64,000 nt of DNA, from assembly GCA_038501785.1 (NCBI GenBank), contig JBAMJR010000031.1, forward strand, positions 5,748,001 to 5,812,000, written 5' to 3'. Within the stretch, counting starts at the first letter, position 1. Each line of letters begins with the position of its first letter. The notes beneath the pieces were generated by a model, which saw nothing but the letters and a program-made list of their open reading frames with translations, was not told where the DNA came from and ran no database searches. Made by a program: the position numbers and the translations under genes. Below, in pieces: positions 1 through 10,340 of the stretch. The stretch is from Myoxocephalus aenaeus (taxonomy: Eukaryota > Chordata > Actinopteri > Perciformes > Cottidae).

Positions 1-1790
1 GCAAACCTTCACATCTAATCCCTATAATATTATTACATATTATTTGTGGTGCTCAGCGGCAAAGTTCAGTGACTTTATGACAATTATTTTTACTTCATGG
101 TATTTCACTCTCTCAAATAAATATAGTTTTTAAATCATTAAAAGATATCATATAATTAAACCCTCCCAATAAATGCACATTAAATTAAGTAATCTGTTGT
201 CATGAGTAATCTGTTGTCACAGTTTCATAGTTTCACAGTTTTCTTTTTCAGTTGCAGTGTATATCAATACTGCCATCTGCTGATAAGGTCAAATACTGAC
301 AATCACCTCAGTGGAGTGTATCCGTATCGTGTCCGCACCTCGCCTGTTGGTGGCAGTAATAACACAAATGTATCTACTCCACTCCTTCTGGTGGATTATT
401 AGGAGGACAAAAAGTGCCAAATTAAATAAAATTCTAATTACGATTAGTATTATTGTTGCAATATTTTGTATTATTATAATAATATAATTTTAATTAAAAT
501 TAAAAATATATATATATACTGTATATGTATGTAATCTAACTTTACAAGTCCAGGTCAGCCGTGTGCAATGGGGTGTAACTACAATAGGAGGATGTCGGCT
601 TCACATACAGAAGCATCTGTAGCTGAATCTGGCCTAAATATTTAGTCTCCTTTTTTTTCCACATGTGCCGGACAAATCAAACTAAACAATGCAGCTGTGA
701 AAGTCAAGTCCTAGACTGAAGGCCTAGACTAAAACACAAATAGCTTAAATCAGCTGGCTCAAACCAAACAAACATGCATGTATTTACTCTTTAAATGTAT
801 ACAGAGATTTGTGAAGGTATGAAGGAAAGGTGCGGTGGAAGTTTTTGAAAAGGGGAAGGGGAGTTTATCTTCCCAGATTTTTAAAGACAGATATGATGTT
901 TTCCAGCTGAGTGTACGGCTGGTTCCAACTCTTCAATGACAGAAAAAATGTGCAACTTTAAGTGTAACTCCAAACCCAATGACATTTATCATATATGCAA
1001 CACTAACTATGTGATGATGCTGTAGCTCGTCATAGGATTGTTCATTCAGTGGCGAGATATGAGGGTTGTCATCAGGGAATCTGGTCAGATGATGTCTTGT
1101 TGTTGCTAAACTGCTCGATCCAGGGTTTCAGGGTCAGGGAGTTCACCTGGTGTCACCTGATTGAGACCTGAGAGCTGCACTGCCAAACAACTGAATTTGA
1201 ACGTATGATGGTTGTGATAAATTACATTGAACATTTAAATCTGGTTGACACTTGAACATTTTACTTCCATTTTTAAATACAGTAATGCCAATATCACAAT
1301 TCAACTCCAATTGAAATCAGTTAAAATGTATTAGGAATAGTTAAAAGCACAAATGTGCAATCTATATCACCAACAAACAAAGTTTCATTTTACTGCAGAA
1401 GATGTTTCTGTTTCCTGTAAGCGTGATAACTCTTTTTTTACTCAACACTACATTTACCTGCTTTTCCTGTTGATCTTAGTGAAGCATCACACAGTTCCGT
1501 GTCACACATGATTGTGTACACAAAGAAAGGTGTGATGGACAGCCCTGCTTTAAACAAGGAAACGTAAAGCCTGAATGAATGCAAACAAAGAGAGGTGATA
1601 GTGCCTGTGTGTTGTGTAAGGCAGCTGGAGTGGAAATATGGTAACTACTGAGAATAAAGTTGATACAAATAGAGCACGAAAAGACTCCATTCGTTCTTCA
1701 TTCACATACAACTGAGCTATCCTGGCCTGAACCAGCACGCATCACTGCCATTTAACACAGAGCCCTGTCATGTTAACGCTCAACCGCTTG
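1..1790. other. AT-rich intergenic sequence upstream of tgoln2
   Basis: No reading frame here resembles a known protein; the frames are short and unsupported. The stretch is AT-rich, with a short TA run near 510-520. A CTCF-like motif lies at 270-283 on the - strand. CpG dinucleotides become commoner only at about 1780-1990, next to the tgoln2 first exon. Confidence 0.5.
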
Positions 1791-1998
1791 GCGCCGCTAA
1801 TGCCCACTTTTGCGTTTAATCTGTAGAAGAAGAAGAGCATGTTTGGTTTGCACCATTTGTACACGGAAGCAGGAACCGGACCTAAACCAAAACCTCCAAC
1901 CTGTCATCTTAGATTTGTCAACGCGGATTCTGGTGTGAGCTCAGAGAAGAGACCGGTTAAATACATTCGTTTCGTGTTTTAACTGGAGAGCAGACACA
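1780..1998 (+). promoter_or_regulatory. Probable tgoln2 promoter and 5' UTR
   Basis: This is the 220 bases directly upstream of the tgoln2 initiator ATG. It is richer in CpG and GC than the DNA before it (for example the GGCGCCGC at about 1790) and shows no clear TATA box, as expected for a housekeeping secretory-pathway gene. The transcription start cannot be placed from sequence alone. Confidence 0.4.
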
Positions 1999-2053
1999 AT
2001 GAAGGCGGCTTTCTTGGTCCTCGGCACATTTCTGTGTTTCTGCTTGGTCAGAG
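1999..2053 (+). CDS. tgoln2: tgoln2 exon 1 (signal peptide)
   Basis: It encodes 18 residues plus the first base of Gly19. The ATG at 1999 follows CAGACACA, an acceptable initiation context. The exon ends at a strong GTGAGT donor at 2054. The residues are hydrophobic throughout, typical of a cleaved signal sequence. Confidence 0.85.
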
Positions 2054-4707
2054 GTGAGTGGAGATTTGTGTCGTTTTGCTATTTATGTCATCCTGAGACT
2101 ATTCAGTGAAATGTTTGCCTCGCATGTAATCCCTACTAAATTAGCTAGGCTAGTTGTCGCTGTATAACAACATCGCGTGTTTTAACTGAGATAATTTGAG
2201 CTAATCACGGAGCAGTGTCAGTATCTTCAGTGTTGGCTTCACTACCATTCATGTCAGTGCATTTTAAATGTTGTTAGTTCAATAAATGAAAAACATACAT
2301 ATACACGTCACTGCTGTTTAAACCGTACCGAAAACTCAAGTAGGCTTTACTTTTGTGTGTTCGTACGCTTTGTGCAATAATACATTTCTTAAACCAAACT
2401 ATATTCAACACAAATATCACGTTACAGAAAAGACAAAAACTCGTACTGGCTTTAATGTAAACGTCATATCCCCAAAATGTGTCGGTCGATTAGAGGGCCT
2501 GGGAGGCCACACCCTCATCCCACATCTACTGGTTTATGAACCCTGTTGCCAAGTCCCCTTTAAGTACAGTGCACACAACAGACTATATATAGCAGCTTAA
2601 TTACACACATGTACAAGTACTTTTATCATGAAAATCTACCACCATTTTTTTGTGTATCATATAGTTTGACTCACCTTTTTAGATGGGAATATATATGACC
2701 CTATTTCGAAAGCCCCAGTACAAGACATGGTCACTAGATTAGCTAATAATGCAGAAACCACCTTAGTTGTTATTGTCCTTTCACTAACACCTGTTCAAAT
2801 ATTGAATTAGCAAGACCAAGTGACATGCAGAAGCCCAGAGGCCCATGGGGCAGTTCCCTGCTGGTTCTGGTATTTGATCTAGCCTTGATATGAAATCTGT
2901 TTGGTTTATTTAATCAAGCGGGAGTAAATTGACAAGAAAAGACATTACTAACAAGTTTGAATAACACAAAAAAAAGTAGAATAAAAGTTTTTAAAAAAAA
3001 AAACAGAAAAGTAATGGAGACAAGTAGATCTCCATGTCACTTTACCCCAAATTGTTTTGAATGCTTAGTTAGTCCTGATGGGCAGGTGGCACCTTGCATA
3101 GTAGTCCCTCCCATCAGCGTATAAATGGGTGAATTGCATGTAATGTTAAAGGGCTTTGAGCGGTCAAAAGACTAGAAAGGCGCTATAGAAGCACAAGTCC
3201 ATTTACCATTTAGTAAAAACTCTATTTTTCTTTTCTCTTTTAATTTACAGGGGCTCCAGTGCAAAATTCACAGGAGCTCGGACAACCAAACAAAATGGAG
3301 GAAAATAAATCAGCGCAGTCAGCTATCATCGCCAATCCCTCAGCAGCATCCAGTACAGTTGCTGCAGACAAATCAGCAAATGCTGTAAACGAAGAGAACA
3401 CTCTAATAACTAAAGGAATACCAAGTAAGACTGAATTAAACCAACTGCACATGACAAACCTTACGCAAACGCTAGCCATGACACAAAGTCAGACAGGGAA
3501 GCCTGTGGATGTTAACCCTAACGAAACGCCAGATGTGACTAATAAAGGGAAGCAAAATCAAACTGACAAAGAGGAAAACAATGATCATGCAAACACACCC
3601 ACATCTGGCCTAACAGATCTGAAAGTACAACCCAAGTCTCCTCCAGTTAACAATTTAATAACACCTGAAGAGTCAGGAGGGAAAACCAAGGAGACAGCTG
3701 CAACAGACACCAAGAAAGATGAGCAAGCAGACGATAAAGGCCAGAAAGACAAAACACAATTGGAGGACAACACTGAGGAACAACCAGAAGGAGAGGACGT
3801 CAAACGTAGAATAACCGGAGAGAAAGTTCCGTATGACCAAGCTGATATAAATGATGAGGAAGAAAGCAGTCATTTCTTTGCCTACCTCGTCTCATCAGCT
3901 GTGCTGGTAGCAGTGCTTTACATCGCTTACCACAACAAGCGCAAGGTAAATGTCTTCACACCTCTTTGCAGTATACTTCCTGGGTTTCCACTGACCCAGA
4001 TTTGTCTTGCAAATGTTATGTGCGTGTCAACCATTTTGGTCTGTGCATTCTTGTTGCAAAAAATGAAGACGTAATGGAATTGCTGAGCGAGAACTTGAAT
4101 ACCTTTTTATGCACTCAGGTCTCCACTATATATCCAATGGAATAACTGGAGGATAATTTAACTGAAACTAATATTTGCTGGTTTTACAAAACATAAAAAA
4201 ACAAAACATTTAGATCGGACTAACAGTGCAGAAATATGTCATGCACTTACGGTAATAGTATTATTATATGTGGTACATTTTGTCAGCTTCTGAGTTGCAG
4301 ATATAATATTGGGCCCAAACAAGCACATGACATCTGCGAAGAAGAATGTTAAAAGAATAGTTTGACATTTTAGGAAAGTGGGGATTTATTTTGTTTCTGA
4401 GAGAGATTAATCCTCTGAAACCTGTCTAGTTAAAATATATTCATATTTGTTTTGTAGATCAGCCTTCAATAGGCCAAATCAGTTGAAACCAATATCCTTT
4501 TCTCTTTTCTCCAGATAATTGCCTTTCTTTTGGAAGGAAAGAAATCCAGATCCACACGTCGCCCTAAATCCACAGAATACCAGAAGCTGGAACAGCAAGT
4601 AAGTTGTTGATGTAAATAAAGACCCCCCCCCCCCCCTCCCCCTTTAAACAAAAAATAAATAAATCATATTTTGAGTTTTTAAATATCTCCATTTCTTTCA
4701 GCTGTAA
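1999..4707 (+). CDS. tgoln2: Trans-Golgi network integral membrane protein (TGN38/TGN46 family), four coding exons
   Basis: Coding exons are 1999-2053, 3251-3945, 4515-4598 and 4702-4707. Joined, they keep one frame and give 279 residues. All introns are GT-AG (donors GTGAGT, GTAAAT, GTAAGT). Residues 1-19 form a signal peptide (MKAAFLVLGTFLCFC...). Residues 20 to about 220 are a hydrophilic lumenal region rich in Glu, Lys, Thr, Asn and Gln without a globular fold. Residues 227-246 (FFAYLVSSAVLVAVLYIAYH) are the membrane span, followed by NKRK and a 30-residue cytosolic tail. YQKL at 272-275 matches the YXX-hydrophobic signal by which TGN38/46 is retrieved from the cell surface to the trans-Golgi. 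The span and tail closely match mammalian TGOLN2; the lumenal part does not align obviously, as is usual in this family. KCT2 is a related family, but this tail fits TGOLN2 better. The gene converges on the phosphatase gene at 7489. Confidence 0.9.
3040..3220 (+). repeat. SINE/LINE-tail-like interspersed repeat, copy 1 (tgoln2 intron 1)
   Basis: It contains CTGATGGGCAGGTGGCACC, GGGCTTTGAGCGGTC, AAGACTAGAAAGGCGCTATA and CATTTACCATTTA. The same landmarks occur at 34515-34755. It ends about 30 bases before the tgoln2 exon 2 acceptor. This family is common in fish genomes; I cannot give its class. Confidence 0.6.
3251..3945 (+). CDS. tgoln2: tgoln2 exon 2 (lumenal region and membrane span)
   Basis: The acceptor TTTAATTTACAG ends at 3250. 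The first two bases complete the Gly codon begun in exon 1. The exon carries the whole lumenal region and the transmembrane helix and ends in phase 0 after the NKRK stop-transfer residues. The donor GTAAAT at 3946 is moderate. Without splicing, the frame continues 43 codons to a stop at 4072-4074. Confidence 0.9.
4346..4425. repeat. Fragment of the same teleost repeat family, inside tgoln2 intron 2
   Basis: AATAGTTTGACATTTTAGGA and the later GAGAGAGATTAAT match the opposite end of the repeat at 21145-21255 in degenerate form. It lies about 90 bases upstream of exon 3. Confidence 0.4.
4515..4598 (+). CDS. tgoln2: tgoln2 exon 3 (cytosolic tail with YQKL signal)
   Basis: These are 28 codons between a TTTTCTCCAG acceptor and a GTAAGT donor. 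They encode the tail starting IIAFLLEGKK and including TEYQKLEQQ, the best-conserved segment of the protein relative to mammalian TGOLN2. The exon is too short to be found by an open-frame search and is recognised by homology and splice sites. Confidence 0.88.
4702..4707 (+). CDS. tgoln2: tgoln2 exon 4 coding part (one Leu codon and stop)
   Basis: The acceptor TTTCTTTCAG ends at 4701. The exon opens with CTG TAA, so it adds only a C-terminal leucine before the stop. The rest of the exon is 3' untranslated. Confidence 0.75.
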   Translation: M

Positions 4708-5335
4708 TCTCAAGTCATTCTCTTGAAGCTGAATGAATCAAGCAGCTGAATACACTGGCGGTTGTGTGAGAAGAGAGTGATTTGGACACCGGCATTAGAT
4801 ATTTCCCTGGTCTACTCTGCATTGTTTTAACCTTGTGTTAAATGGACATTCTTCTATTTTATACCTTTTAGATGCTTATCGTATGACTATGCAGACGACA
4901 CTGTTGCCTTATTGAGGAAATAAGTGAAATGCAGTGAAGGTAAAATAAGCATGCTGTTTTTGCACTTGTGTCGTTATTCCACTTGTAAGGCAATCTCGTA
5001 ATTTGACCTGACTAAGGTCCGGACTCAGGATATTTCAGTAGCAGATGAAAATATTAGCTGGTTGGTTTCCAGAACACTAGTGATTGCACTGTACACTAAA
5101 TAAGCCATTGGATTCTTTGTAAAATACAGTGTACAATTTCTTTGAGGTTGTTTTAAATGTCTGTGATGAATTGTATCAAACATGTATCACAATGAGATTT
5201 CTGCTCGTGCTCATAACCATGTGGTATTGGCCAGATGAATGTAGGGACCTTTATTTTGCTAACTTTATTTTAACGAGATGCTAGCACAATGCTCGCCATC
5301 TTTAACTGCCTAAAGGCGGAGACTTAAACATAATG

Positions 5336-5435
5336 AAATATGCGCTTATAGAAATAGTTTTGGGAAAAGCGCCAATTTGCTTTCTTGCTGAAAATTTGAT
5401 TAGAAGATCAATACAGCTCCAATAAATATATTATT
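5336..5435. repeat. Fragment of the same teleost repeat family, in the tgoln2 3' region
   Basis: TTTGGGAAAAGCGCC, TTTGCTTTCTTGCTG and TTAGAAGATCAATACAG follow the order of the same family. An AATAAA hexamer lies at its end (5421). Confidence 0.4.
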
Positions 5436-5670
5436 AAAGGTGACCTGTAAGGGATTCAGAGCATTAACATAGCAGCAAACAACAATTTGTGCATGTCGGC
5501 GTCCCCGACTGGTGAGCTCACGGCTGCTGCGCTGCACTGCCCTCAGGCGGATACAGCTGATTCAATTGGTGTTTTTGTTGCTGAAGCATCGGACCCACCC
5601 TCAGTCGTTGCCATGTTTGTCAGCTACTGAGGGGCAATAGAAATGCTCCCAATCTCGTCTTTAACACCTT
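5434..5670. repeat. Interspersed repeat, copy A
   Basis: It shares a mosaic of matches with 43268-43600, in the same order: CAGAGCATTAA, ATAGCA.CAAACAAC, a CTGCACTGC block, TACAGCTGAT, CCATGTT, and CCCAATCTCG. It is a two-copy family within this window; the class is unknown. Confidence 0.6.
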
Positions 5671-7488
5671 AAGGCTACAGCCAGCGTCCGTAAGAGCAGC
5701 TGAGCATAAGGACTGGAAACTGGGGAAAGGGGAGCCTGACTCTGTCCAAAGGTTACAAAAGCCTCCTTCCAGCACCTTTTAAACTTCACTCATTAACACT
5801 CATTTAATTCTGGGGGTGGGGAAATGAAAATGAGTATGTTTCCCGAAATGTTAAGTTAAGATGTTAACTGAATTATGTTTTAACTGCTGTCGAAGTGTTG
5901 GGTTCATGTGCAAAGGCCTCTTAATTTATTCAGTCTAAATGTTATATGAGGTGTGACCTGCATTAAAGTGTTGTTTATCTAAACTGGCAGTCTGGTTACT
6001 GTCTGGCTGCTCGACGCCTCTGTGGCTTCTTCTTTTGGATAAACATCTCTTGGTCCACTTGTTGCTTTGCATTTACACTTTAGTCTGAAATGTTGTGAAC
6101 CTAACATCAGGTCTGAAAGAGGTAGTTGGACAAGAGCTGCATTGCTCAGAATGTTTGGAGGGAATTACTTGTTGACCACTAATATATTAGATTTAATATT
6201 TCCTTTACAGTAGATATGTGTGTTTATGTTCAGAGTTGACAGACTTGTGCCAAATTGTGAATTCTACTGGGATTCAATGTCTGATTCTTGTATTGTCTGT
6301 TTACTAAATTAACATTCTAACAATTTACATTTGTACTGGCCTGAGGTCGCAATAACAAATATTATTTCCCTGAATATATATATGTTAAATCTCCAAAGAA
6401 AAATAATTAATTAGCTCTTTTCATGAGGGAAATAAGGACCATAATTAGTTAAAAAGCTTCATGAGACACTCATAAAATCTGTCAGTTAGCATGAAATTAG
6501 CATGTTTTCAAGATGTGTAATGAATATATAACTAAGTATAATATTTAAGTTTGTTAGGAATAGCTGTCCATAAAACACAACCCGCTGTCCATCAAGACTT
6601 TCATTGTACACATGTCTGATGAACCAACTGAGATGAGTGTTGATTCTAAAATAAAAGGTTTTTCTACTTTCTAGCCTTAAATTAGTTGGATTGCTTTACT
6701 GTCTTCTGCTTTAATGATGCAGGGCCTTTCATACACAAGCCTCAGCCTAAAATTCAAAACCTTGCAAAGTATCATCGGAAATAAAGTATTGATAGATAAA
6801 AGCACTCATGCAGAAAAATTACAACCTATGGAATTAATATATATTATAGGTGATAATAGGTTATACTGATACAACTCCGAAGCATTTTTATGTAGCAGAT
6901 GGTAAAGGTGGAGCTTGTTTACCTACTTCAGATACAATTGTTTAGTTCAGTCCAGTGGTACCAACTGAGGGGTGAGTACCACTTGAAAGATCACAAGCTA
7001 GATCTAAGGTTAGATAATGCAGGAAAGACAAAACTTCCTTTTTTGAATTTCTCTGCTTTTTGTGAAATATTGGATAGTTCTAACTCTCTGAAAACACTTG
7101 AGAAAATCTAGTGAGAATCACTTGGTACAACTACTAACAACATAAATAAATGTTACAAGGGGCCCTCACTAAACACTCTTTTTCTGTGAGGGCCCACACG
7201 CTAAAGAGCTTGGCGATGCAGGTTTTATAGTGTTTTTAATGTAGGCTAAACTCAAAAACTGGTAACTCGCTGCGAGACAAATGCATTGGAGTAGGGAGTA
7301 CAATGTTTCCCTTTGAGATGTAGTGGAGCCCATATGAACTCATCAGGGAGTACACAAAGTCTTTATGTTTTGGTCAGATGACAAAACAGCAGTTTATCAA
7401 TGTGCATGCGACACACAATACAGTACAATTATGTCCATGCATTGTTCAATTGTTAATACTATCCCTACAAAGCAGTGTAGTGGTTTCT

Positions 7489-8034
7489 TCACAGTGGCAT
7501 CATATTTCTGGCCTCCTGTTCATAAATGTCTGGTAGCTCTCCCATGGAGGAGCAGACCATTCGGACAGAAGTGCACCCACGGAGCTCCATCTCATAGCGG
7601 ATGAGCTGTTTCCAGAAGCCGTTATTCGGCCTCACGACGGGTCGACAGGTCCTCACCCACCTGTGCGCCTCCAGGAGAGGCAGCCCGCGGTGCTTCATCA
7701 GGTAGGCCATGCACAGGGAGGCGGAGCGGCTCACGCCGGCGTTGCAGTGCACCAACGTGCGGCCCCCGCGCTCTGCAGTGAGCTGTATTTTATCCGCCAC
7801 CTCGTCAAAATGCTCGCTGAGGGGAGACCCCGGGGAGTCCGCGAGCGGGATGTGGACGTACTCCACCCCGGGGTGACGAGGGCAGCGGCTCTTGGTCTCA
7901 GTGACGGTCACGATGCAGTTTATCTTGCACCGCGTCAGCTGGGCGGAGTCTTTAGCCGCGCGGCCATTGCTGAGGTAGAGATGGTCGGTGACTCGGCACA
8001 GGCCTGACAGACCTGCAAGACCCGACTGATGCAT
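7489..8034 (-). CDS. dusp18: Atypical dual-specificity phosphatase, DUSP18/21/14 subgroup
   Basis: The 181-residue protein removes phosphate from Tyr and Ser/Thr residues. The catalytic signature is VHCNAGVSRSAS, with nucleophile Cys97 and Arg103, and the probable general acid is Asp66 in PLADSPGS. The start GLSGLCRVTDHLYLSNG matches the GLSQITxSLYxSNG opening of this subgroup. The end MGELPDIYEQEARNMMPL matches DUSP18 better than DUSP14, which ends in a longer PYWGI-type tail. There is no rhodanese domain, so this is not a MAP-kinase phosphatase of the classical type. The frame opens further upstream, to 8157. I chose the ATG at 8032-8034 because it gives the family length (human DUSP18 is 188 residues) and because the 41 upstream residues show no family similarity. 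The coding region is one exon, as in mammalian DUSP18. It is clearly more CpG- and GC-rich than its surroundings. DUSP14 remains a possible alternative name. Confidence 0.88.
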   Translation of the reverse strand: MHQSGLAGLSGLCRVTDHLYLSNGRAAKDSAQLTRCKINCIVTVTETKSRCPRHPGVEYVHIPLADSPGSPLSEHFDEVADKIQLTAERGGRTLVHCNAGVSRSASLCMAYLMKHRGLPLLEAHRWVRTCRPVVRPNNGFWKQLIRYEMELRGCTSVRMVCSSMGELPDIYEQEARNMMPL

Positions 8035-8300
8035 ACACGACGTGAAATACCCCGCTGCGACGTGGAGGCGCGGACTGCGTGAATAAGATGTCGTGCAAGA
8101 ATGTTGTGAGATTCCTGGTTCGCAATCCACAAATATAAGGCAACTCCGGAAGGCCACATTTGTGTGAGTTCACACGCTGTCGCCTCCTGCTGGCAGGGGT
8201 TTCCACGAGGTGGACGACATTGACGGTGTCTTTCAGTGTATCGCTGGCAAACGAGTACATTGTAGATACTTAAACCCCTTAGATTTTAAAATTTGATGGA
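8035..8300 (-). promoter_or_regulatory. Probable 5' UTR or promoter side of the phosphatase gene
   Basis: The open frame continues upstream of the chosen ATG to 8157 without similarity to the family, which suggests untranslated leader. A CTCF-like motif (reverse complement CCAGCAGGAGGCG) lies at 8181-8193. I see no TATA box. Confidence 0.3.
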
Positions 8301-9000
8301 TCCCTCCAGAGGATTCATTAGCATGAATTTAATGGAAATCAGGCCAGTACTTGTTGAGATATAATGTCCAAAGGGACAGAATGAAATTACAATATTGTAG
8401 GTATCTTATGTTTCGTAGGTATCTAAACAACCACAACTGGAAGTAACTATTTAAAGGTGCTGTAGAATTTTCAAAACAAAATATTGTGTATAACTTGAAG
8501 TAAATATTGTTGAAAAATGAGAGGGGAGATTAATTGATTAAACTAGTTGATTGACAAGCAACTATTTCAATAATCCCTTAATCATTTCAGTAATATTTCA
8601 AGTAAAATGTCAAATGTTTGATGTGTCCCAATTCTCCAACGTTGCTTTTTTGTTTCTTATCATTCAACATGTAGGCTTCTATCTTTGGGTTTGGGATTGT
8701 TGGTTAGTCATAATACTGCATCAGTTCAGCAAGTGTGAATAAAATATATAAGCAGGCACATATAGTTATGTTGTTGTTTTGCATTTTGGAAGATTGATAG
8801 CTGTTCCGTCTTTTAACAGCGTGTGTTACAGCATCTGTGTTATTATTGACTTAATCAAACAATAATGTGGTCATCAGTTCAGAAATGTACAGTCACATTG
8901 TAATGATTTCCAAACAATATATATTATAATATAATGATATAATATAATATTACACTTCAGCCGGCTCTTCTTGACTTTAACATGGACCTTCGTCAGGTGA
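8300..9000. other. AT-rich intergenic sequence
   Basis: I see no gene in this stretch. It contains simple AT repeats around 8920-8950 and a short segment near 8452 resembling the start of generic fish repeats, which I cannot assign. Confidence 0.4.
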
Positions 9001-9181
9001 CTCGTCACTGGGCTGGACTGGCTGCACCATGGCTGACAGTTGGTTCCTCTTCAGCTGAGCCAGAAGCGTCTATAACTCGAGCAGCTGCTGCTCCATCGTT
9101 TGAGCGAGGCATTTGTATAATGCCGTCACAGGAGCAAGGAGCCTGTGCTATTTGTATGAGATGTGCCTGAAGGCCATTTAC

Positions 9182-9600
9182 CTTCATCAACCTCATTGCC
9201 AGAAGGAAGTTCCTCTTCCAAGTTTTCCATTGGGGATCCCAGTATTTTGTTATAGGACAAAACATGACAATCAATCAATGAATCAGTCAATCAGAATAAA
9301 ACTCTGTCCATTCATTACATTTTCATCCAATCATGCATCTATTCCACCATACTCATACCGGACACACATGCAGTAACTTACTACAAGCTGGTGTCCATCT
9401 CACCCACCAGATGGGCTATTGTGATGAAAGGGTGCTCAAGAGCATTCTCTGGAGTGATCCTTATCTCAGGATTGGTTTGGAGAAGGGATTTCAATCAGTT
9501 TTGCTTTTTGTCAGTTCAGCATTTTGACAGTTGCTGCTTCACATCTGGGTGGCATATCTAGCCGAGAGTACATGGTTCTGTATGTGTATCGCAAGTTGGG
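9182..9600 (-). pseudogene. Decayed protein-kinase fragment, HIPK-like C-lobe
   Basis: Reading the - strand, 9494 down to 9384 encodes LKSLLQTNPEIRITPENALEHPFI followed by TIAHLVGEMDTSL. This is the classical kinase subdomain XI pattern (xxPxxRITPxxALxHPF), and the HPFIT.AHL ending fits the HIPK family, which is expanded in fish. Immediately upstream in the same frame is a TGA (9495-9497). The next 100 bases read kinase-like only in pieces across several frames (AELTxKK, SRLDMPPRCE), indicating frameshifts. At 9382|9381 there is a perfect GTAAGT donor, so the copy was intron-bearing rather than processed. A further acidic piece (MENLEEELPSGNEVDE) ends at another GTAAAT donor at 9181, but I see no acceptor before it. 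The N-lobe, the DFG motif and the catalytic loop are not found. Family assignment is less sure than the kinase call. Confidence 0.5.
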
Positions 9601-10257
9601 TTGACTTCACTCGATGAGGAATCTCATTGTTTAGCTAGATATTGTGAAATCATCTGCATTTGATACTTTTATTTTTATTTTCAATTTATGAGGATATCTA
9701 TCTTGTGTATTGAATCCCAGAATAAATCATAATACATATTATTTATTTTGGGATTCCATAAAAAGATATCCCAAAATTAAAACTATAGTGGTCCTTCCTC
9801 TATAGGACCACCCTCAGGCACGAACATGCACCATACAAATCTCTGAATTTATTTCATCCCTCAAACAGTTGGGTTTGAGTTTTAAGTATAACAGCCACAT
9901 GCAATACTGTGTGATGCATCTTCAATGTTTTTTTAATCTCGCCAGGATAAGCGTTTCTTCTAGTACAGTAACATATTTATTCTCATGAATATTCTCATTA
10001 GTTTATATATTTCACTTTCAAACGTTCAAAAACAACTGTTCAAAAGTCCTTCATTACAAAACAGACATGACCACTATCAATCAGATATGCTATTTAGGCG
10101 TATATATTACAAGATGAACAAACTTTCTAAATTAATTATTCAACCCATTAGTTACACTTTAAGATTAGCTGTTATCACTGACATTAATGTAATTTGAAAT
10201 GTATCATCATGACACAGCTGAAATATGGACAGTATTATTGTGTATTTGTGTGCTATA

Positions 10258-10260
<3 letters not shown>
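9600..10260. other. AT-rich intergenic sequence
   Basis: I looked for the missing kinase N-lobe here on the - strand and did not find it. The sequence is AT-rich with no supported gene. Confidence 0.4.

Positions 10261-10261
<1 letters not shown>

Positions 10262-10308
<47 letters not shown>
10262..10308. repeat. (TA)n microsatellite flanking the transposon
   Basis: About 23 uninterrupted TA units abut the left terminal inverted repeat of the Tc1 element. Tc1/mariner elements insert at TA, so this tract supplied the target. Confidence 0.9.
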
Positions 10309-10311
<3 letters not shown>

Positions 10312-10337
10312 TCACCTAAAGGATTATTAGGAACACC
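10308..10337 (+). repeat. Left terminal inverted repeat of the Tc1 element
   Basis: Its 30 bases are an exact reverse complement of 11444-11473. The transposase stop codon lies only four bases inside it. Confidence 0.92.
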
Positions 10338-10340
10338 ATA

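Larger units (their letters stand above)
4708..7488. other. tgoln2 3' UTR and convergent intergenic region
   Basis: No other coding region is supported here. AATAAA hexamers occur at 5421, 6650 and 6780, and ATTAAA near 5963; any could end the tgoln2 transcript, and the first lies next to a repeat remnant. Two repeat copies are embedded (about 5336-5435 and 5434-5670). The - strand side nearest 7488 should contain the 3' UTR of the phosphatase gene. Confidence 0.45.

Noticed and set aside
3585..3873. Two - strand frames opposite tgoln2 exon 2
   Set aside because: They are antisense shadows of a proven coding exon with low-complexity composition.
7663..8007. 114-residue + strand frame opposite the phosphatase
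   Set aside because: It is a shadow of the GC-rich phosphatase coding region.
9005..9274. 89-residue - strand frame
   Set aside because: Its frame differs from the kinase-relic pieces that overlap it. It may include relic sequence but is not itself a supported gene.
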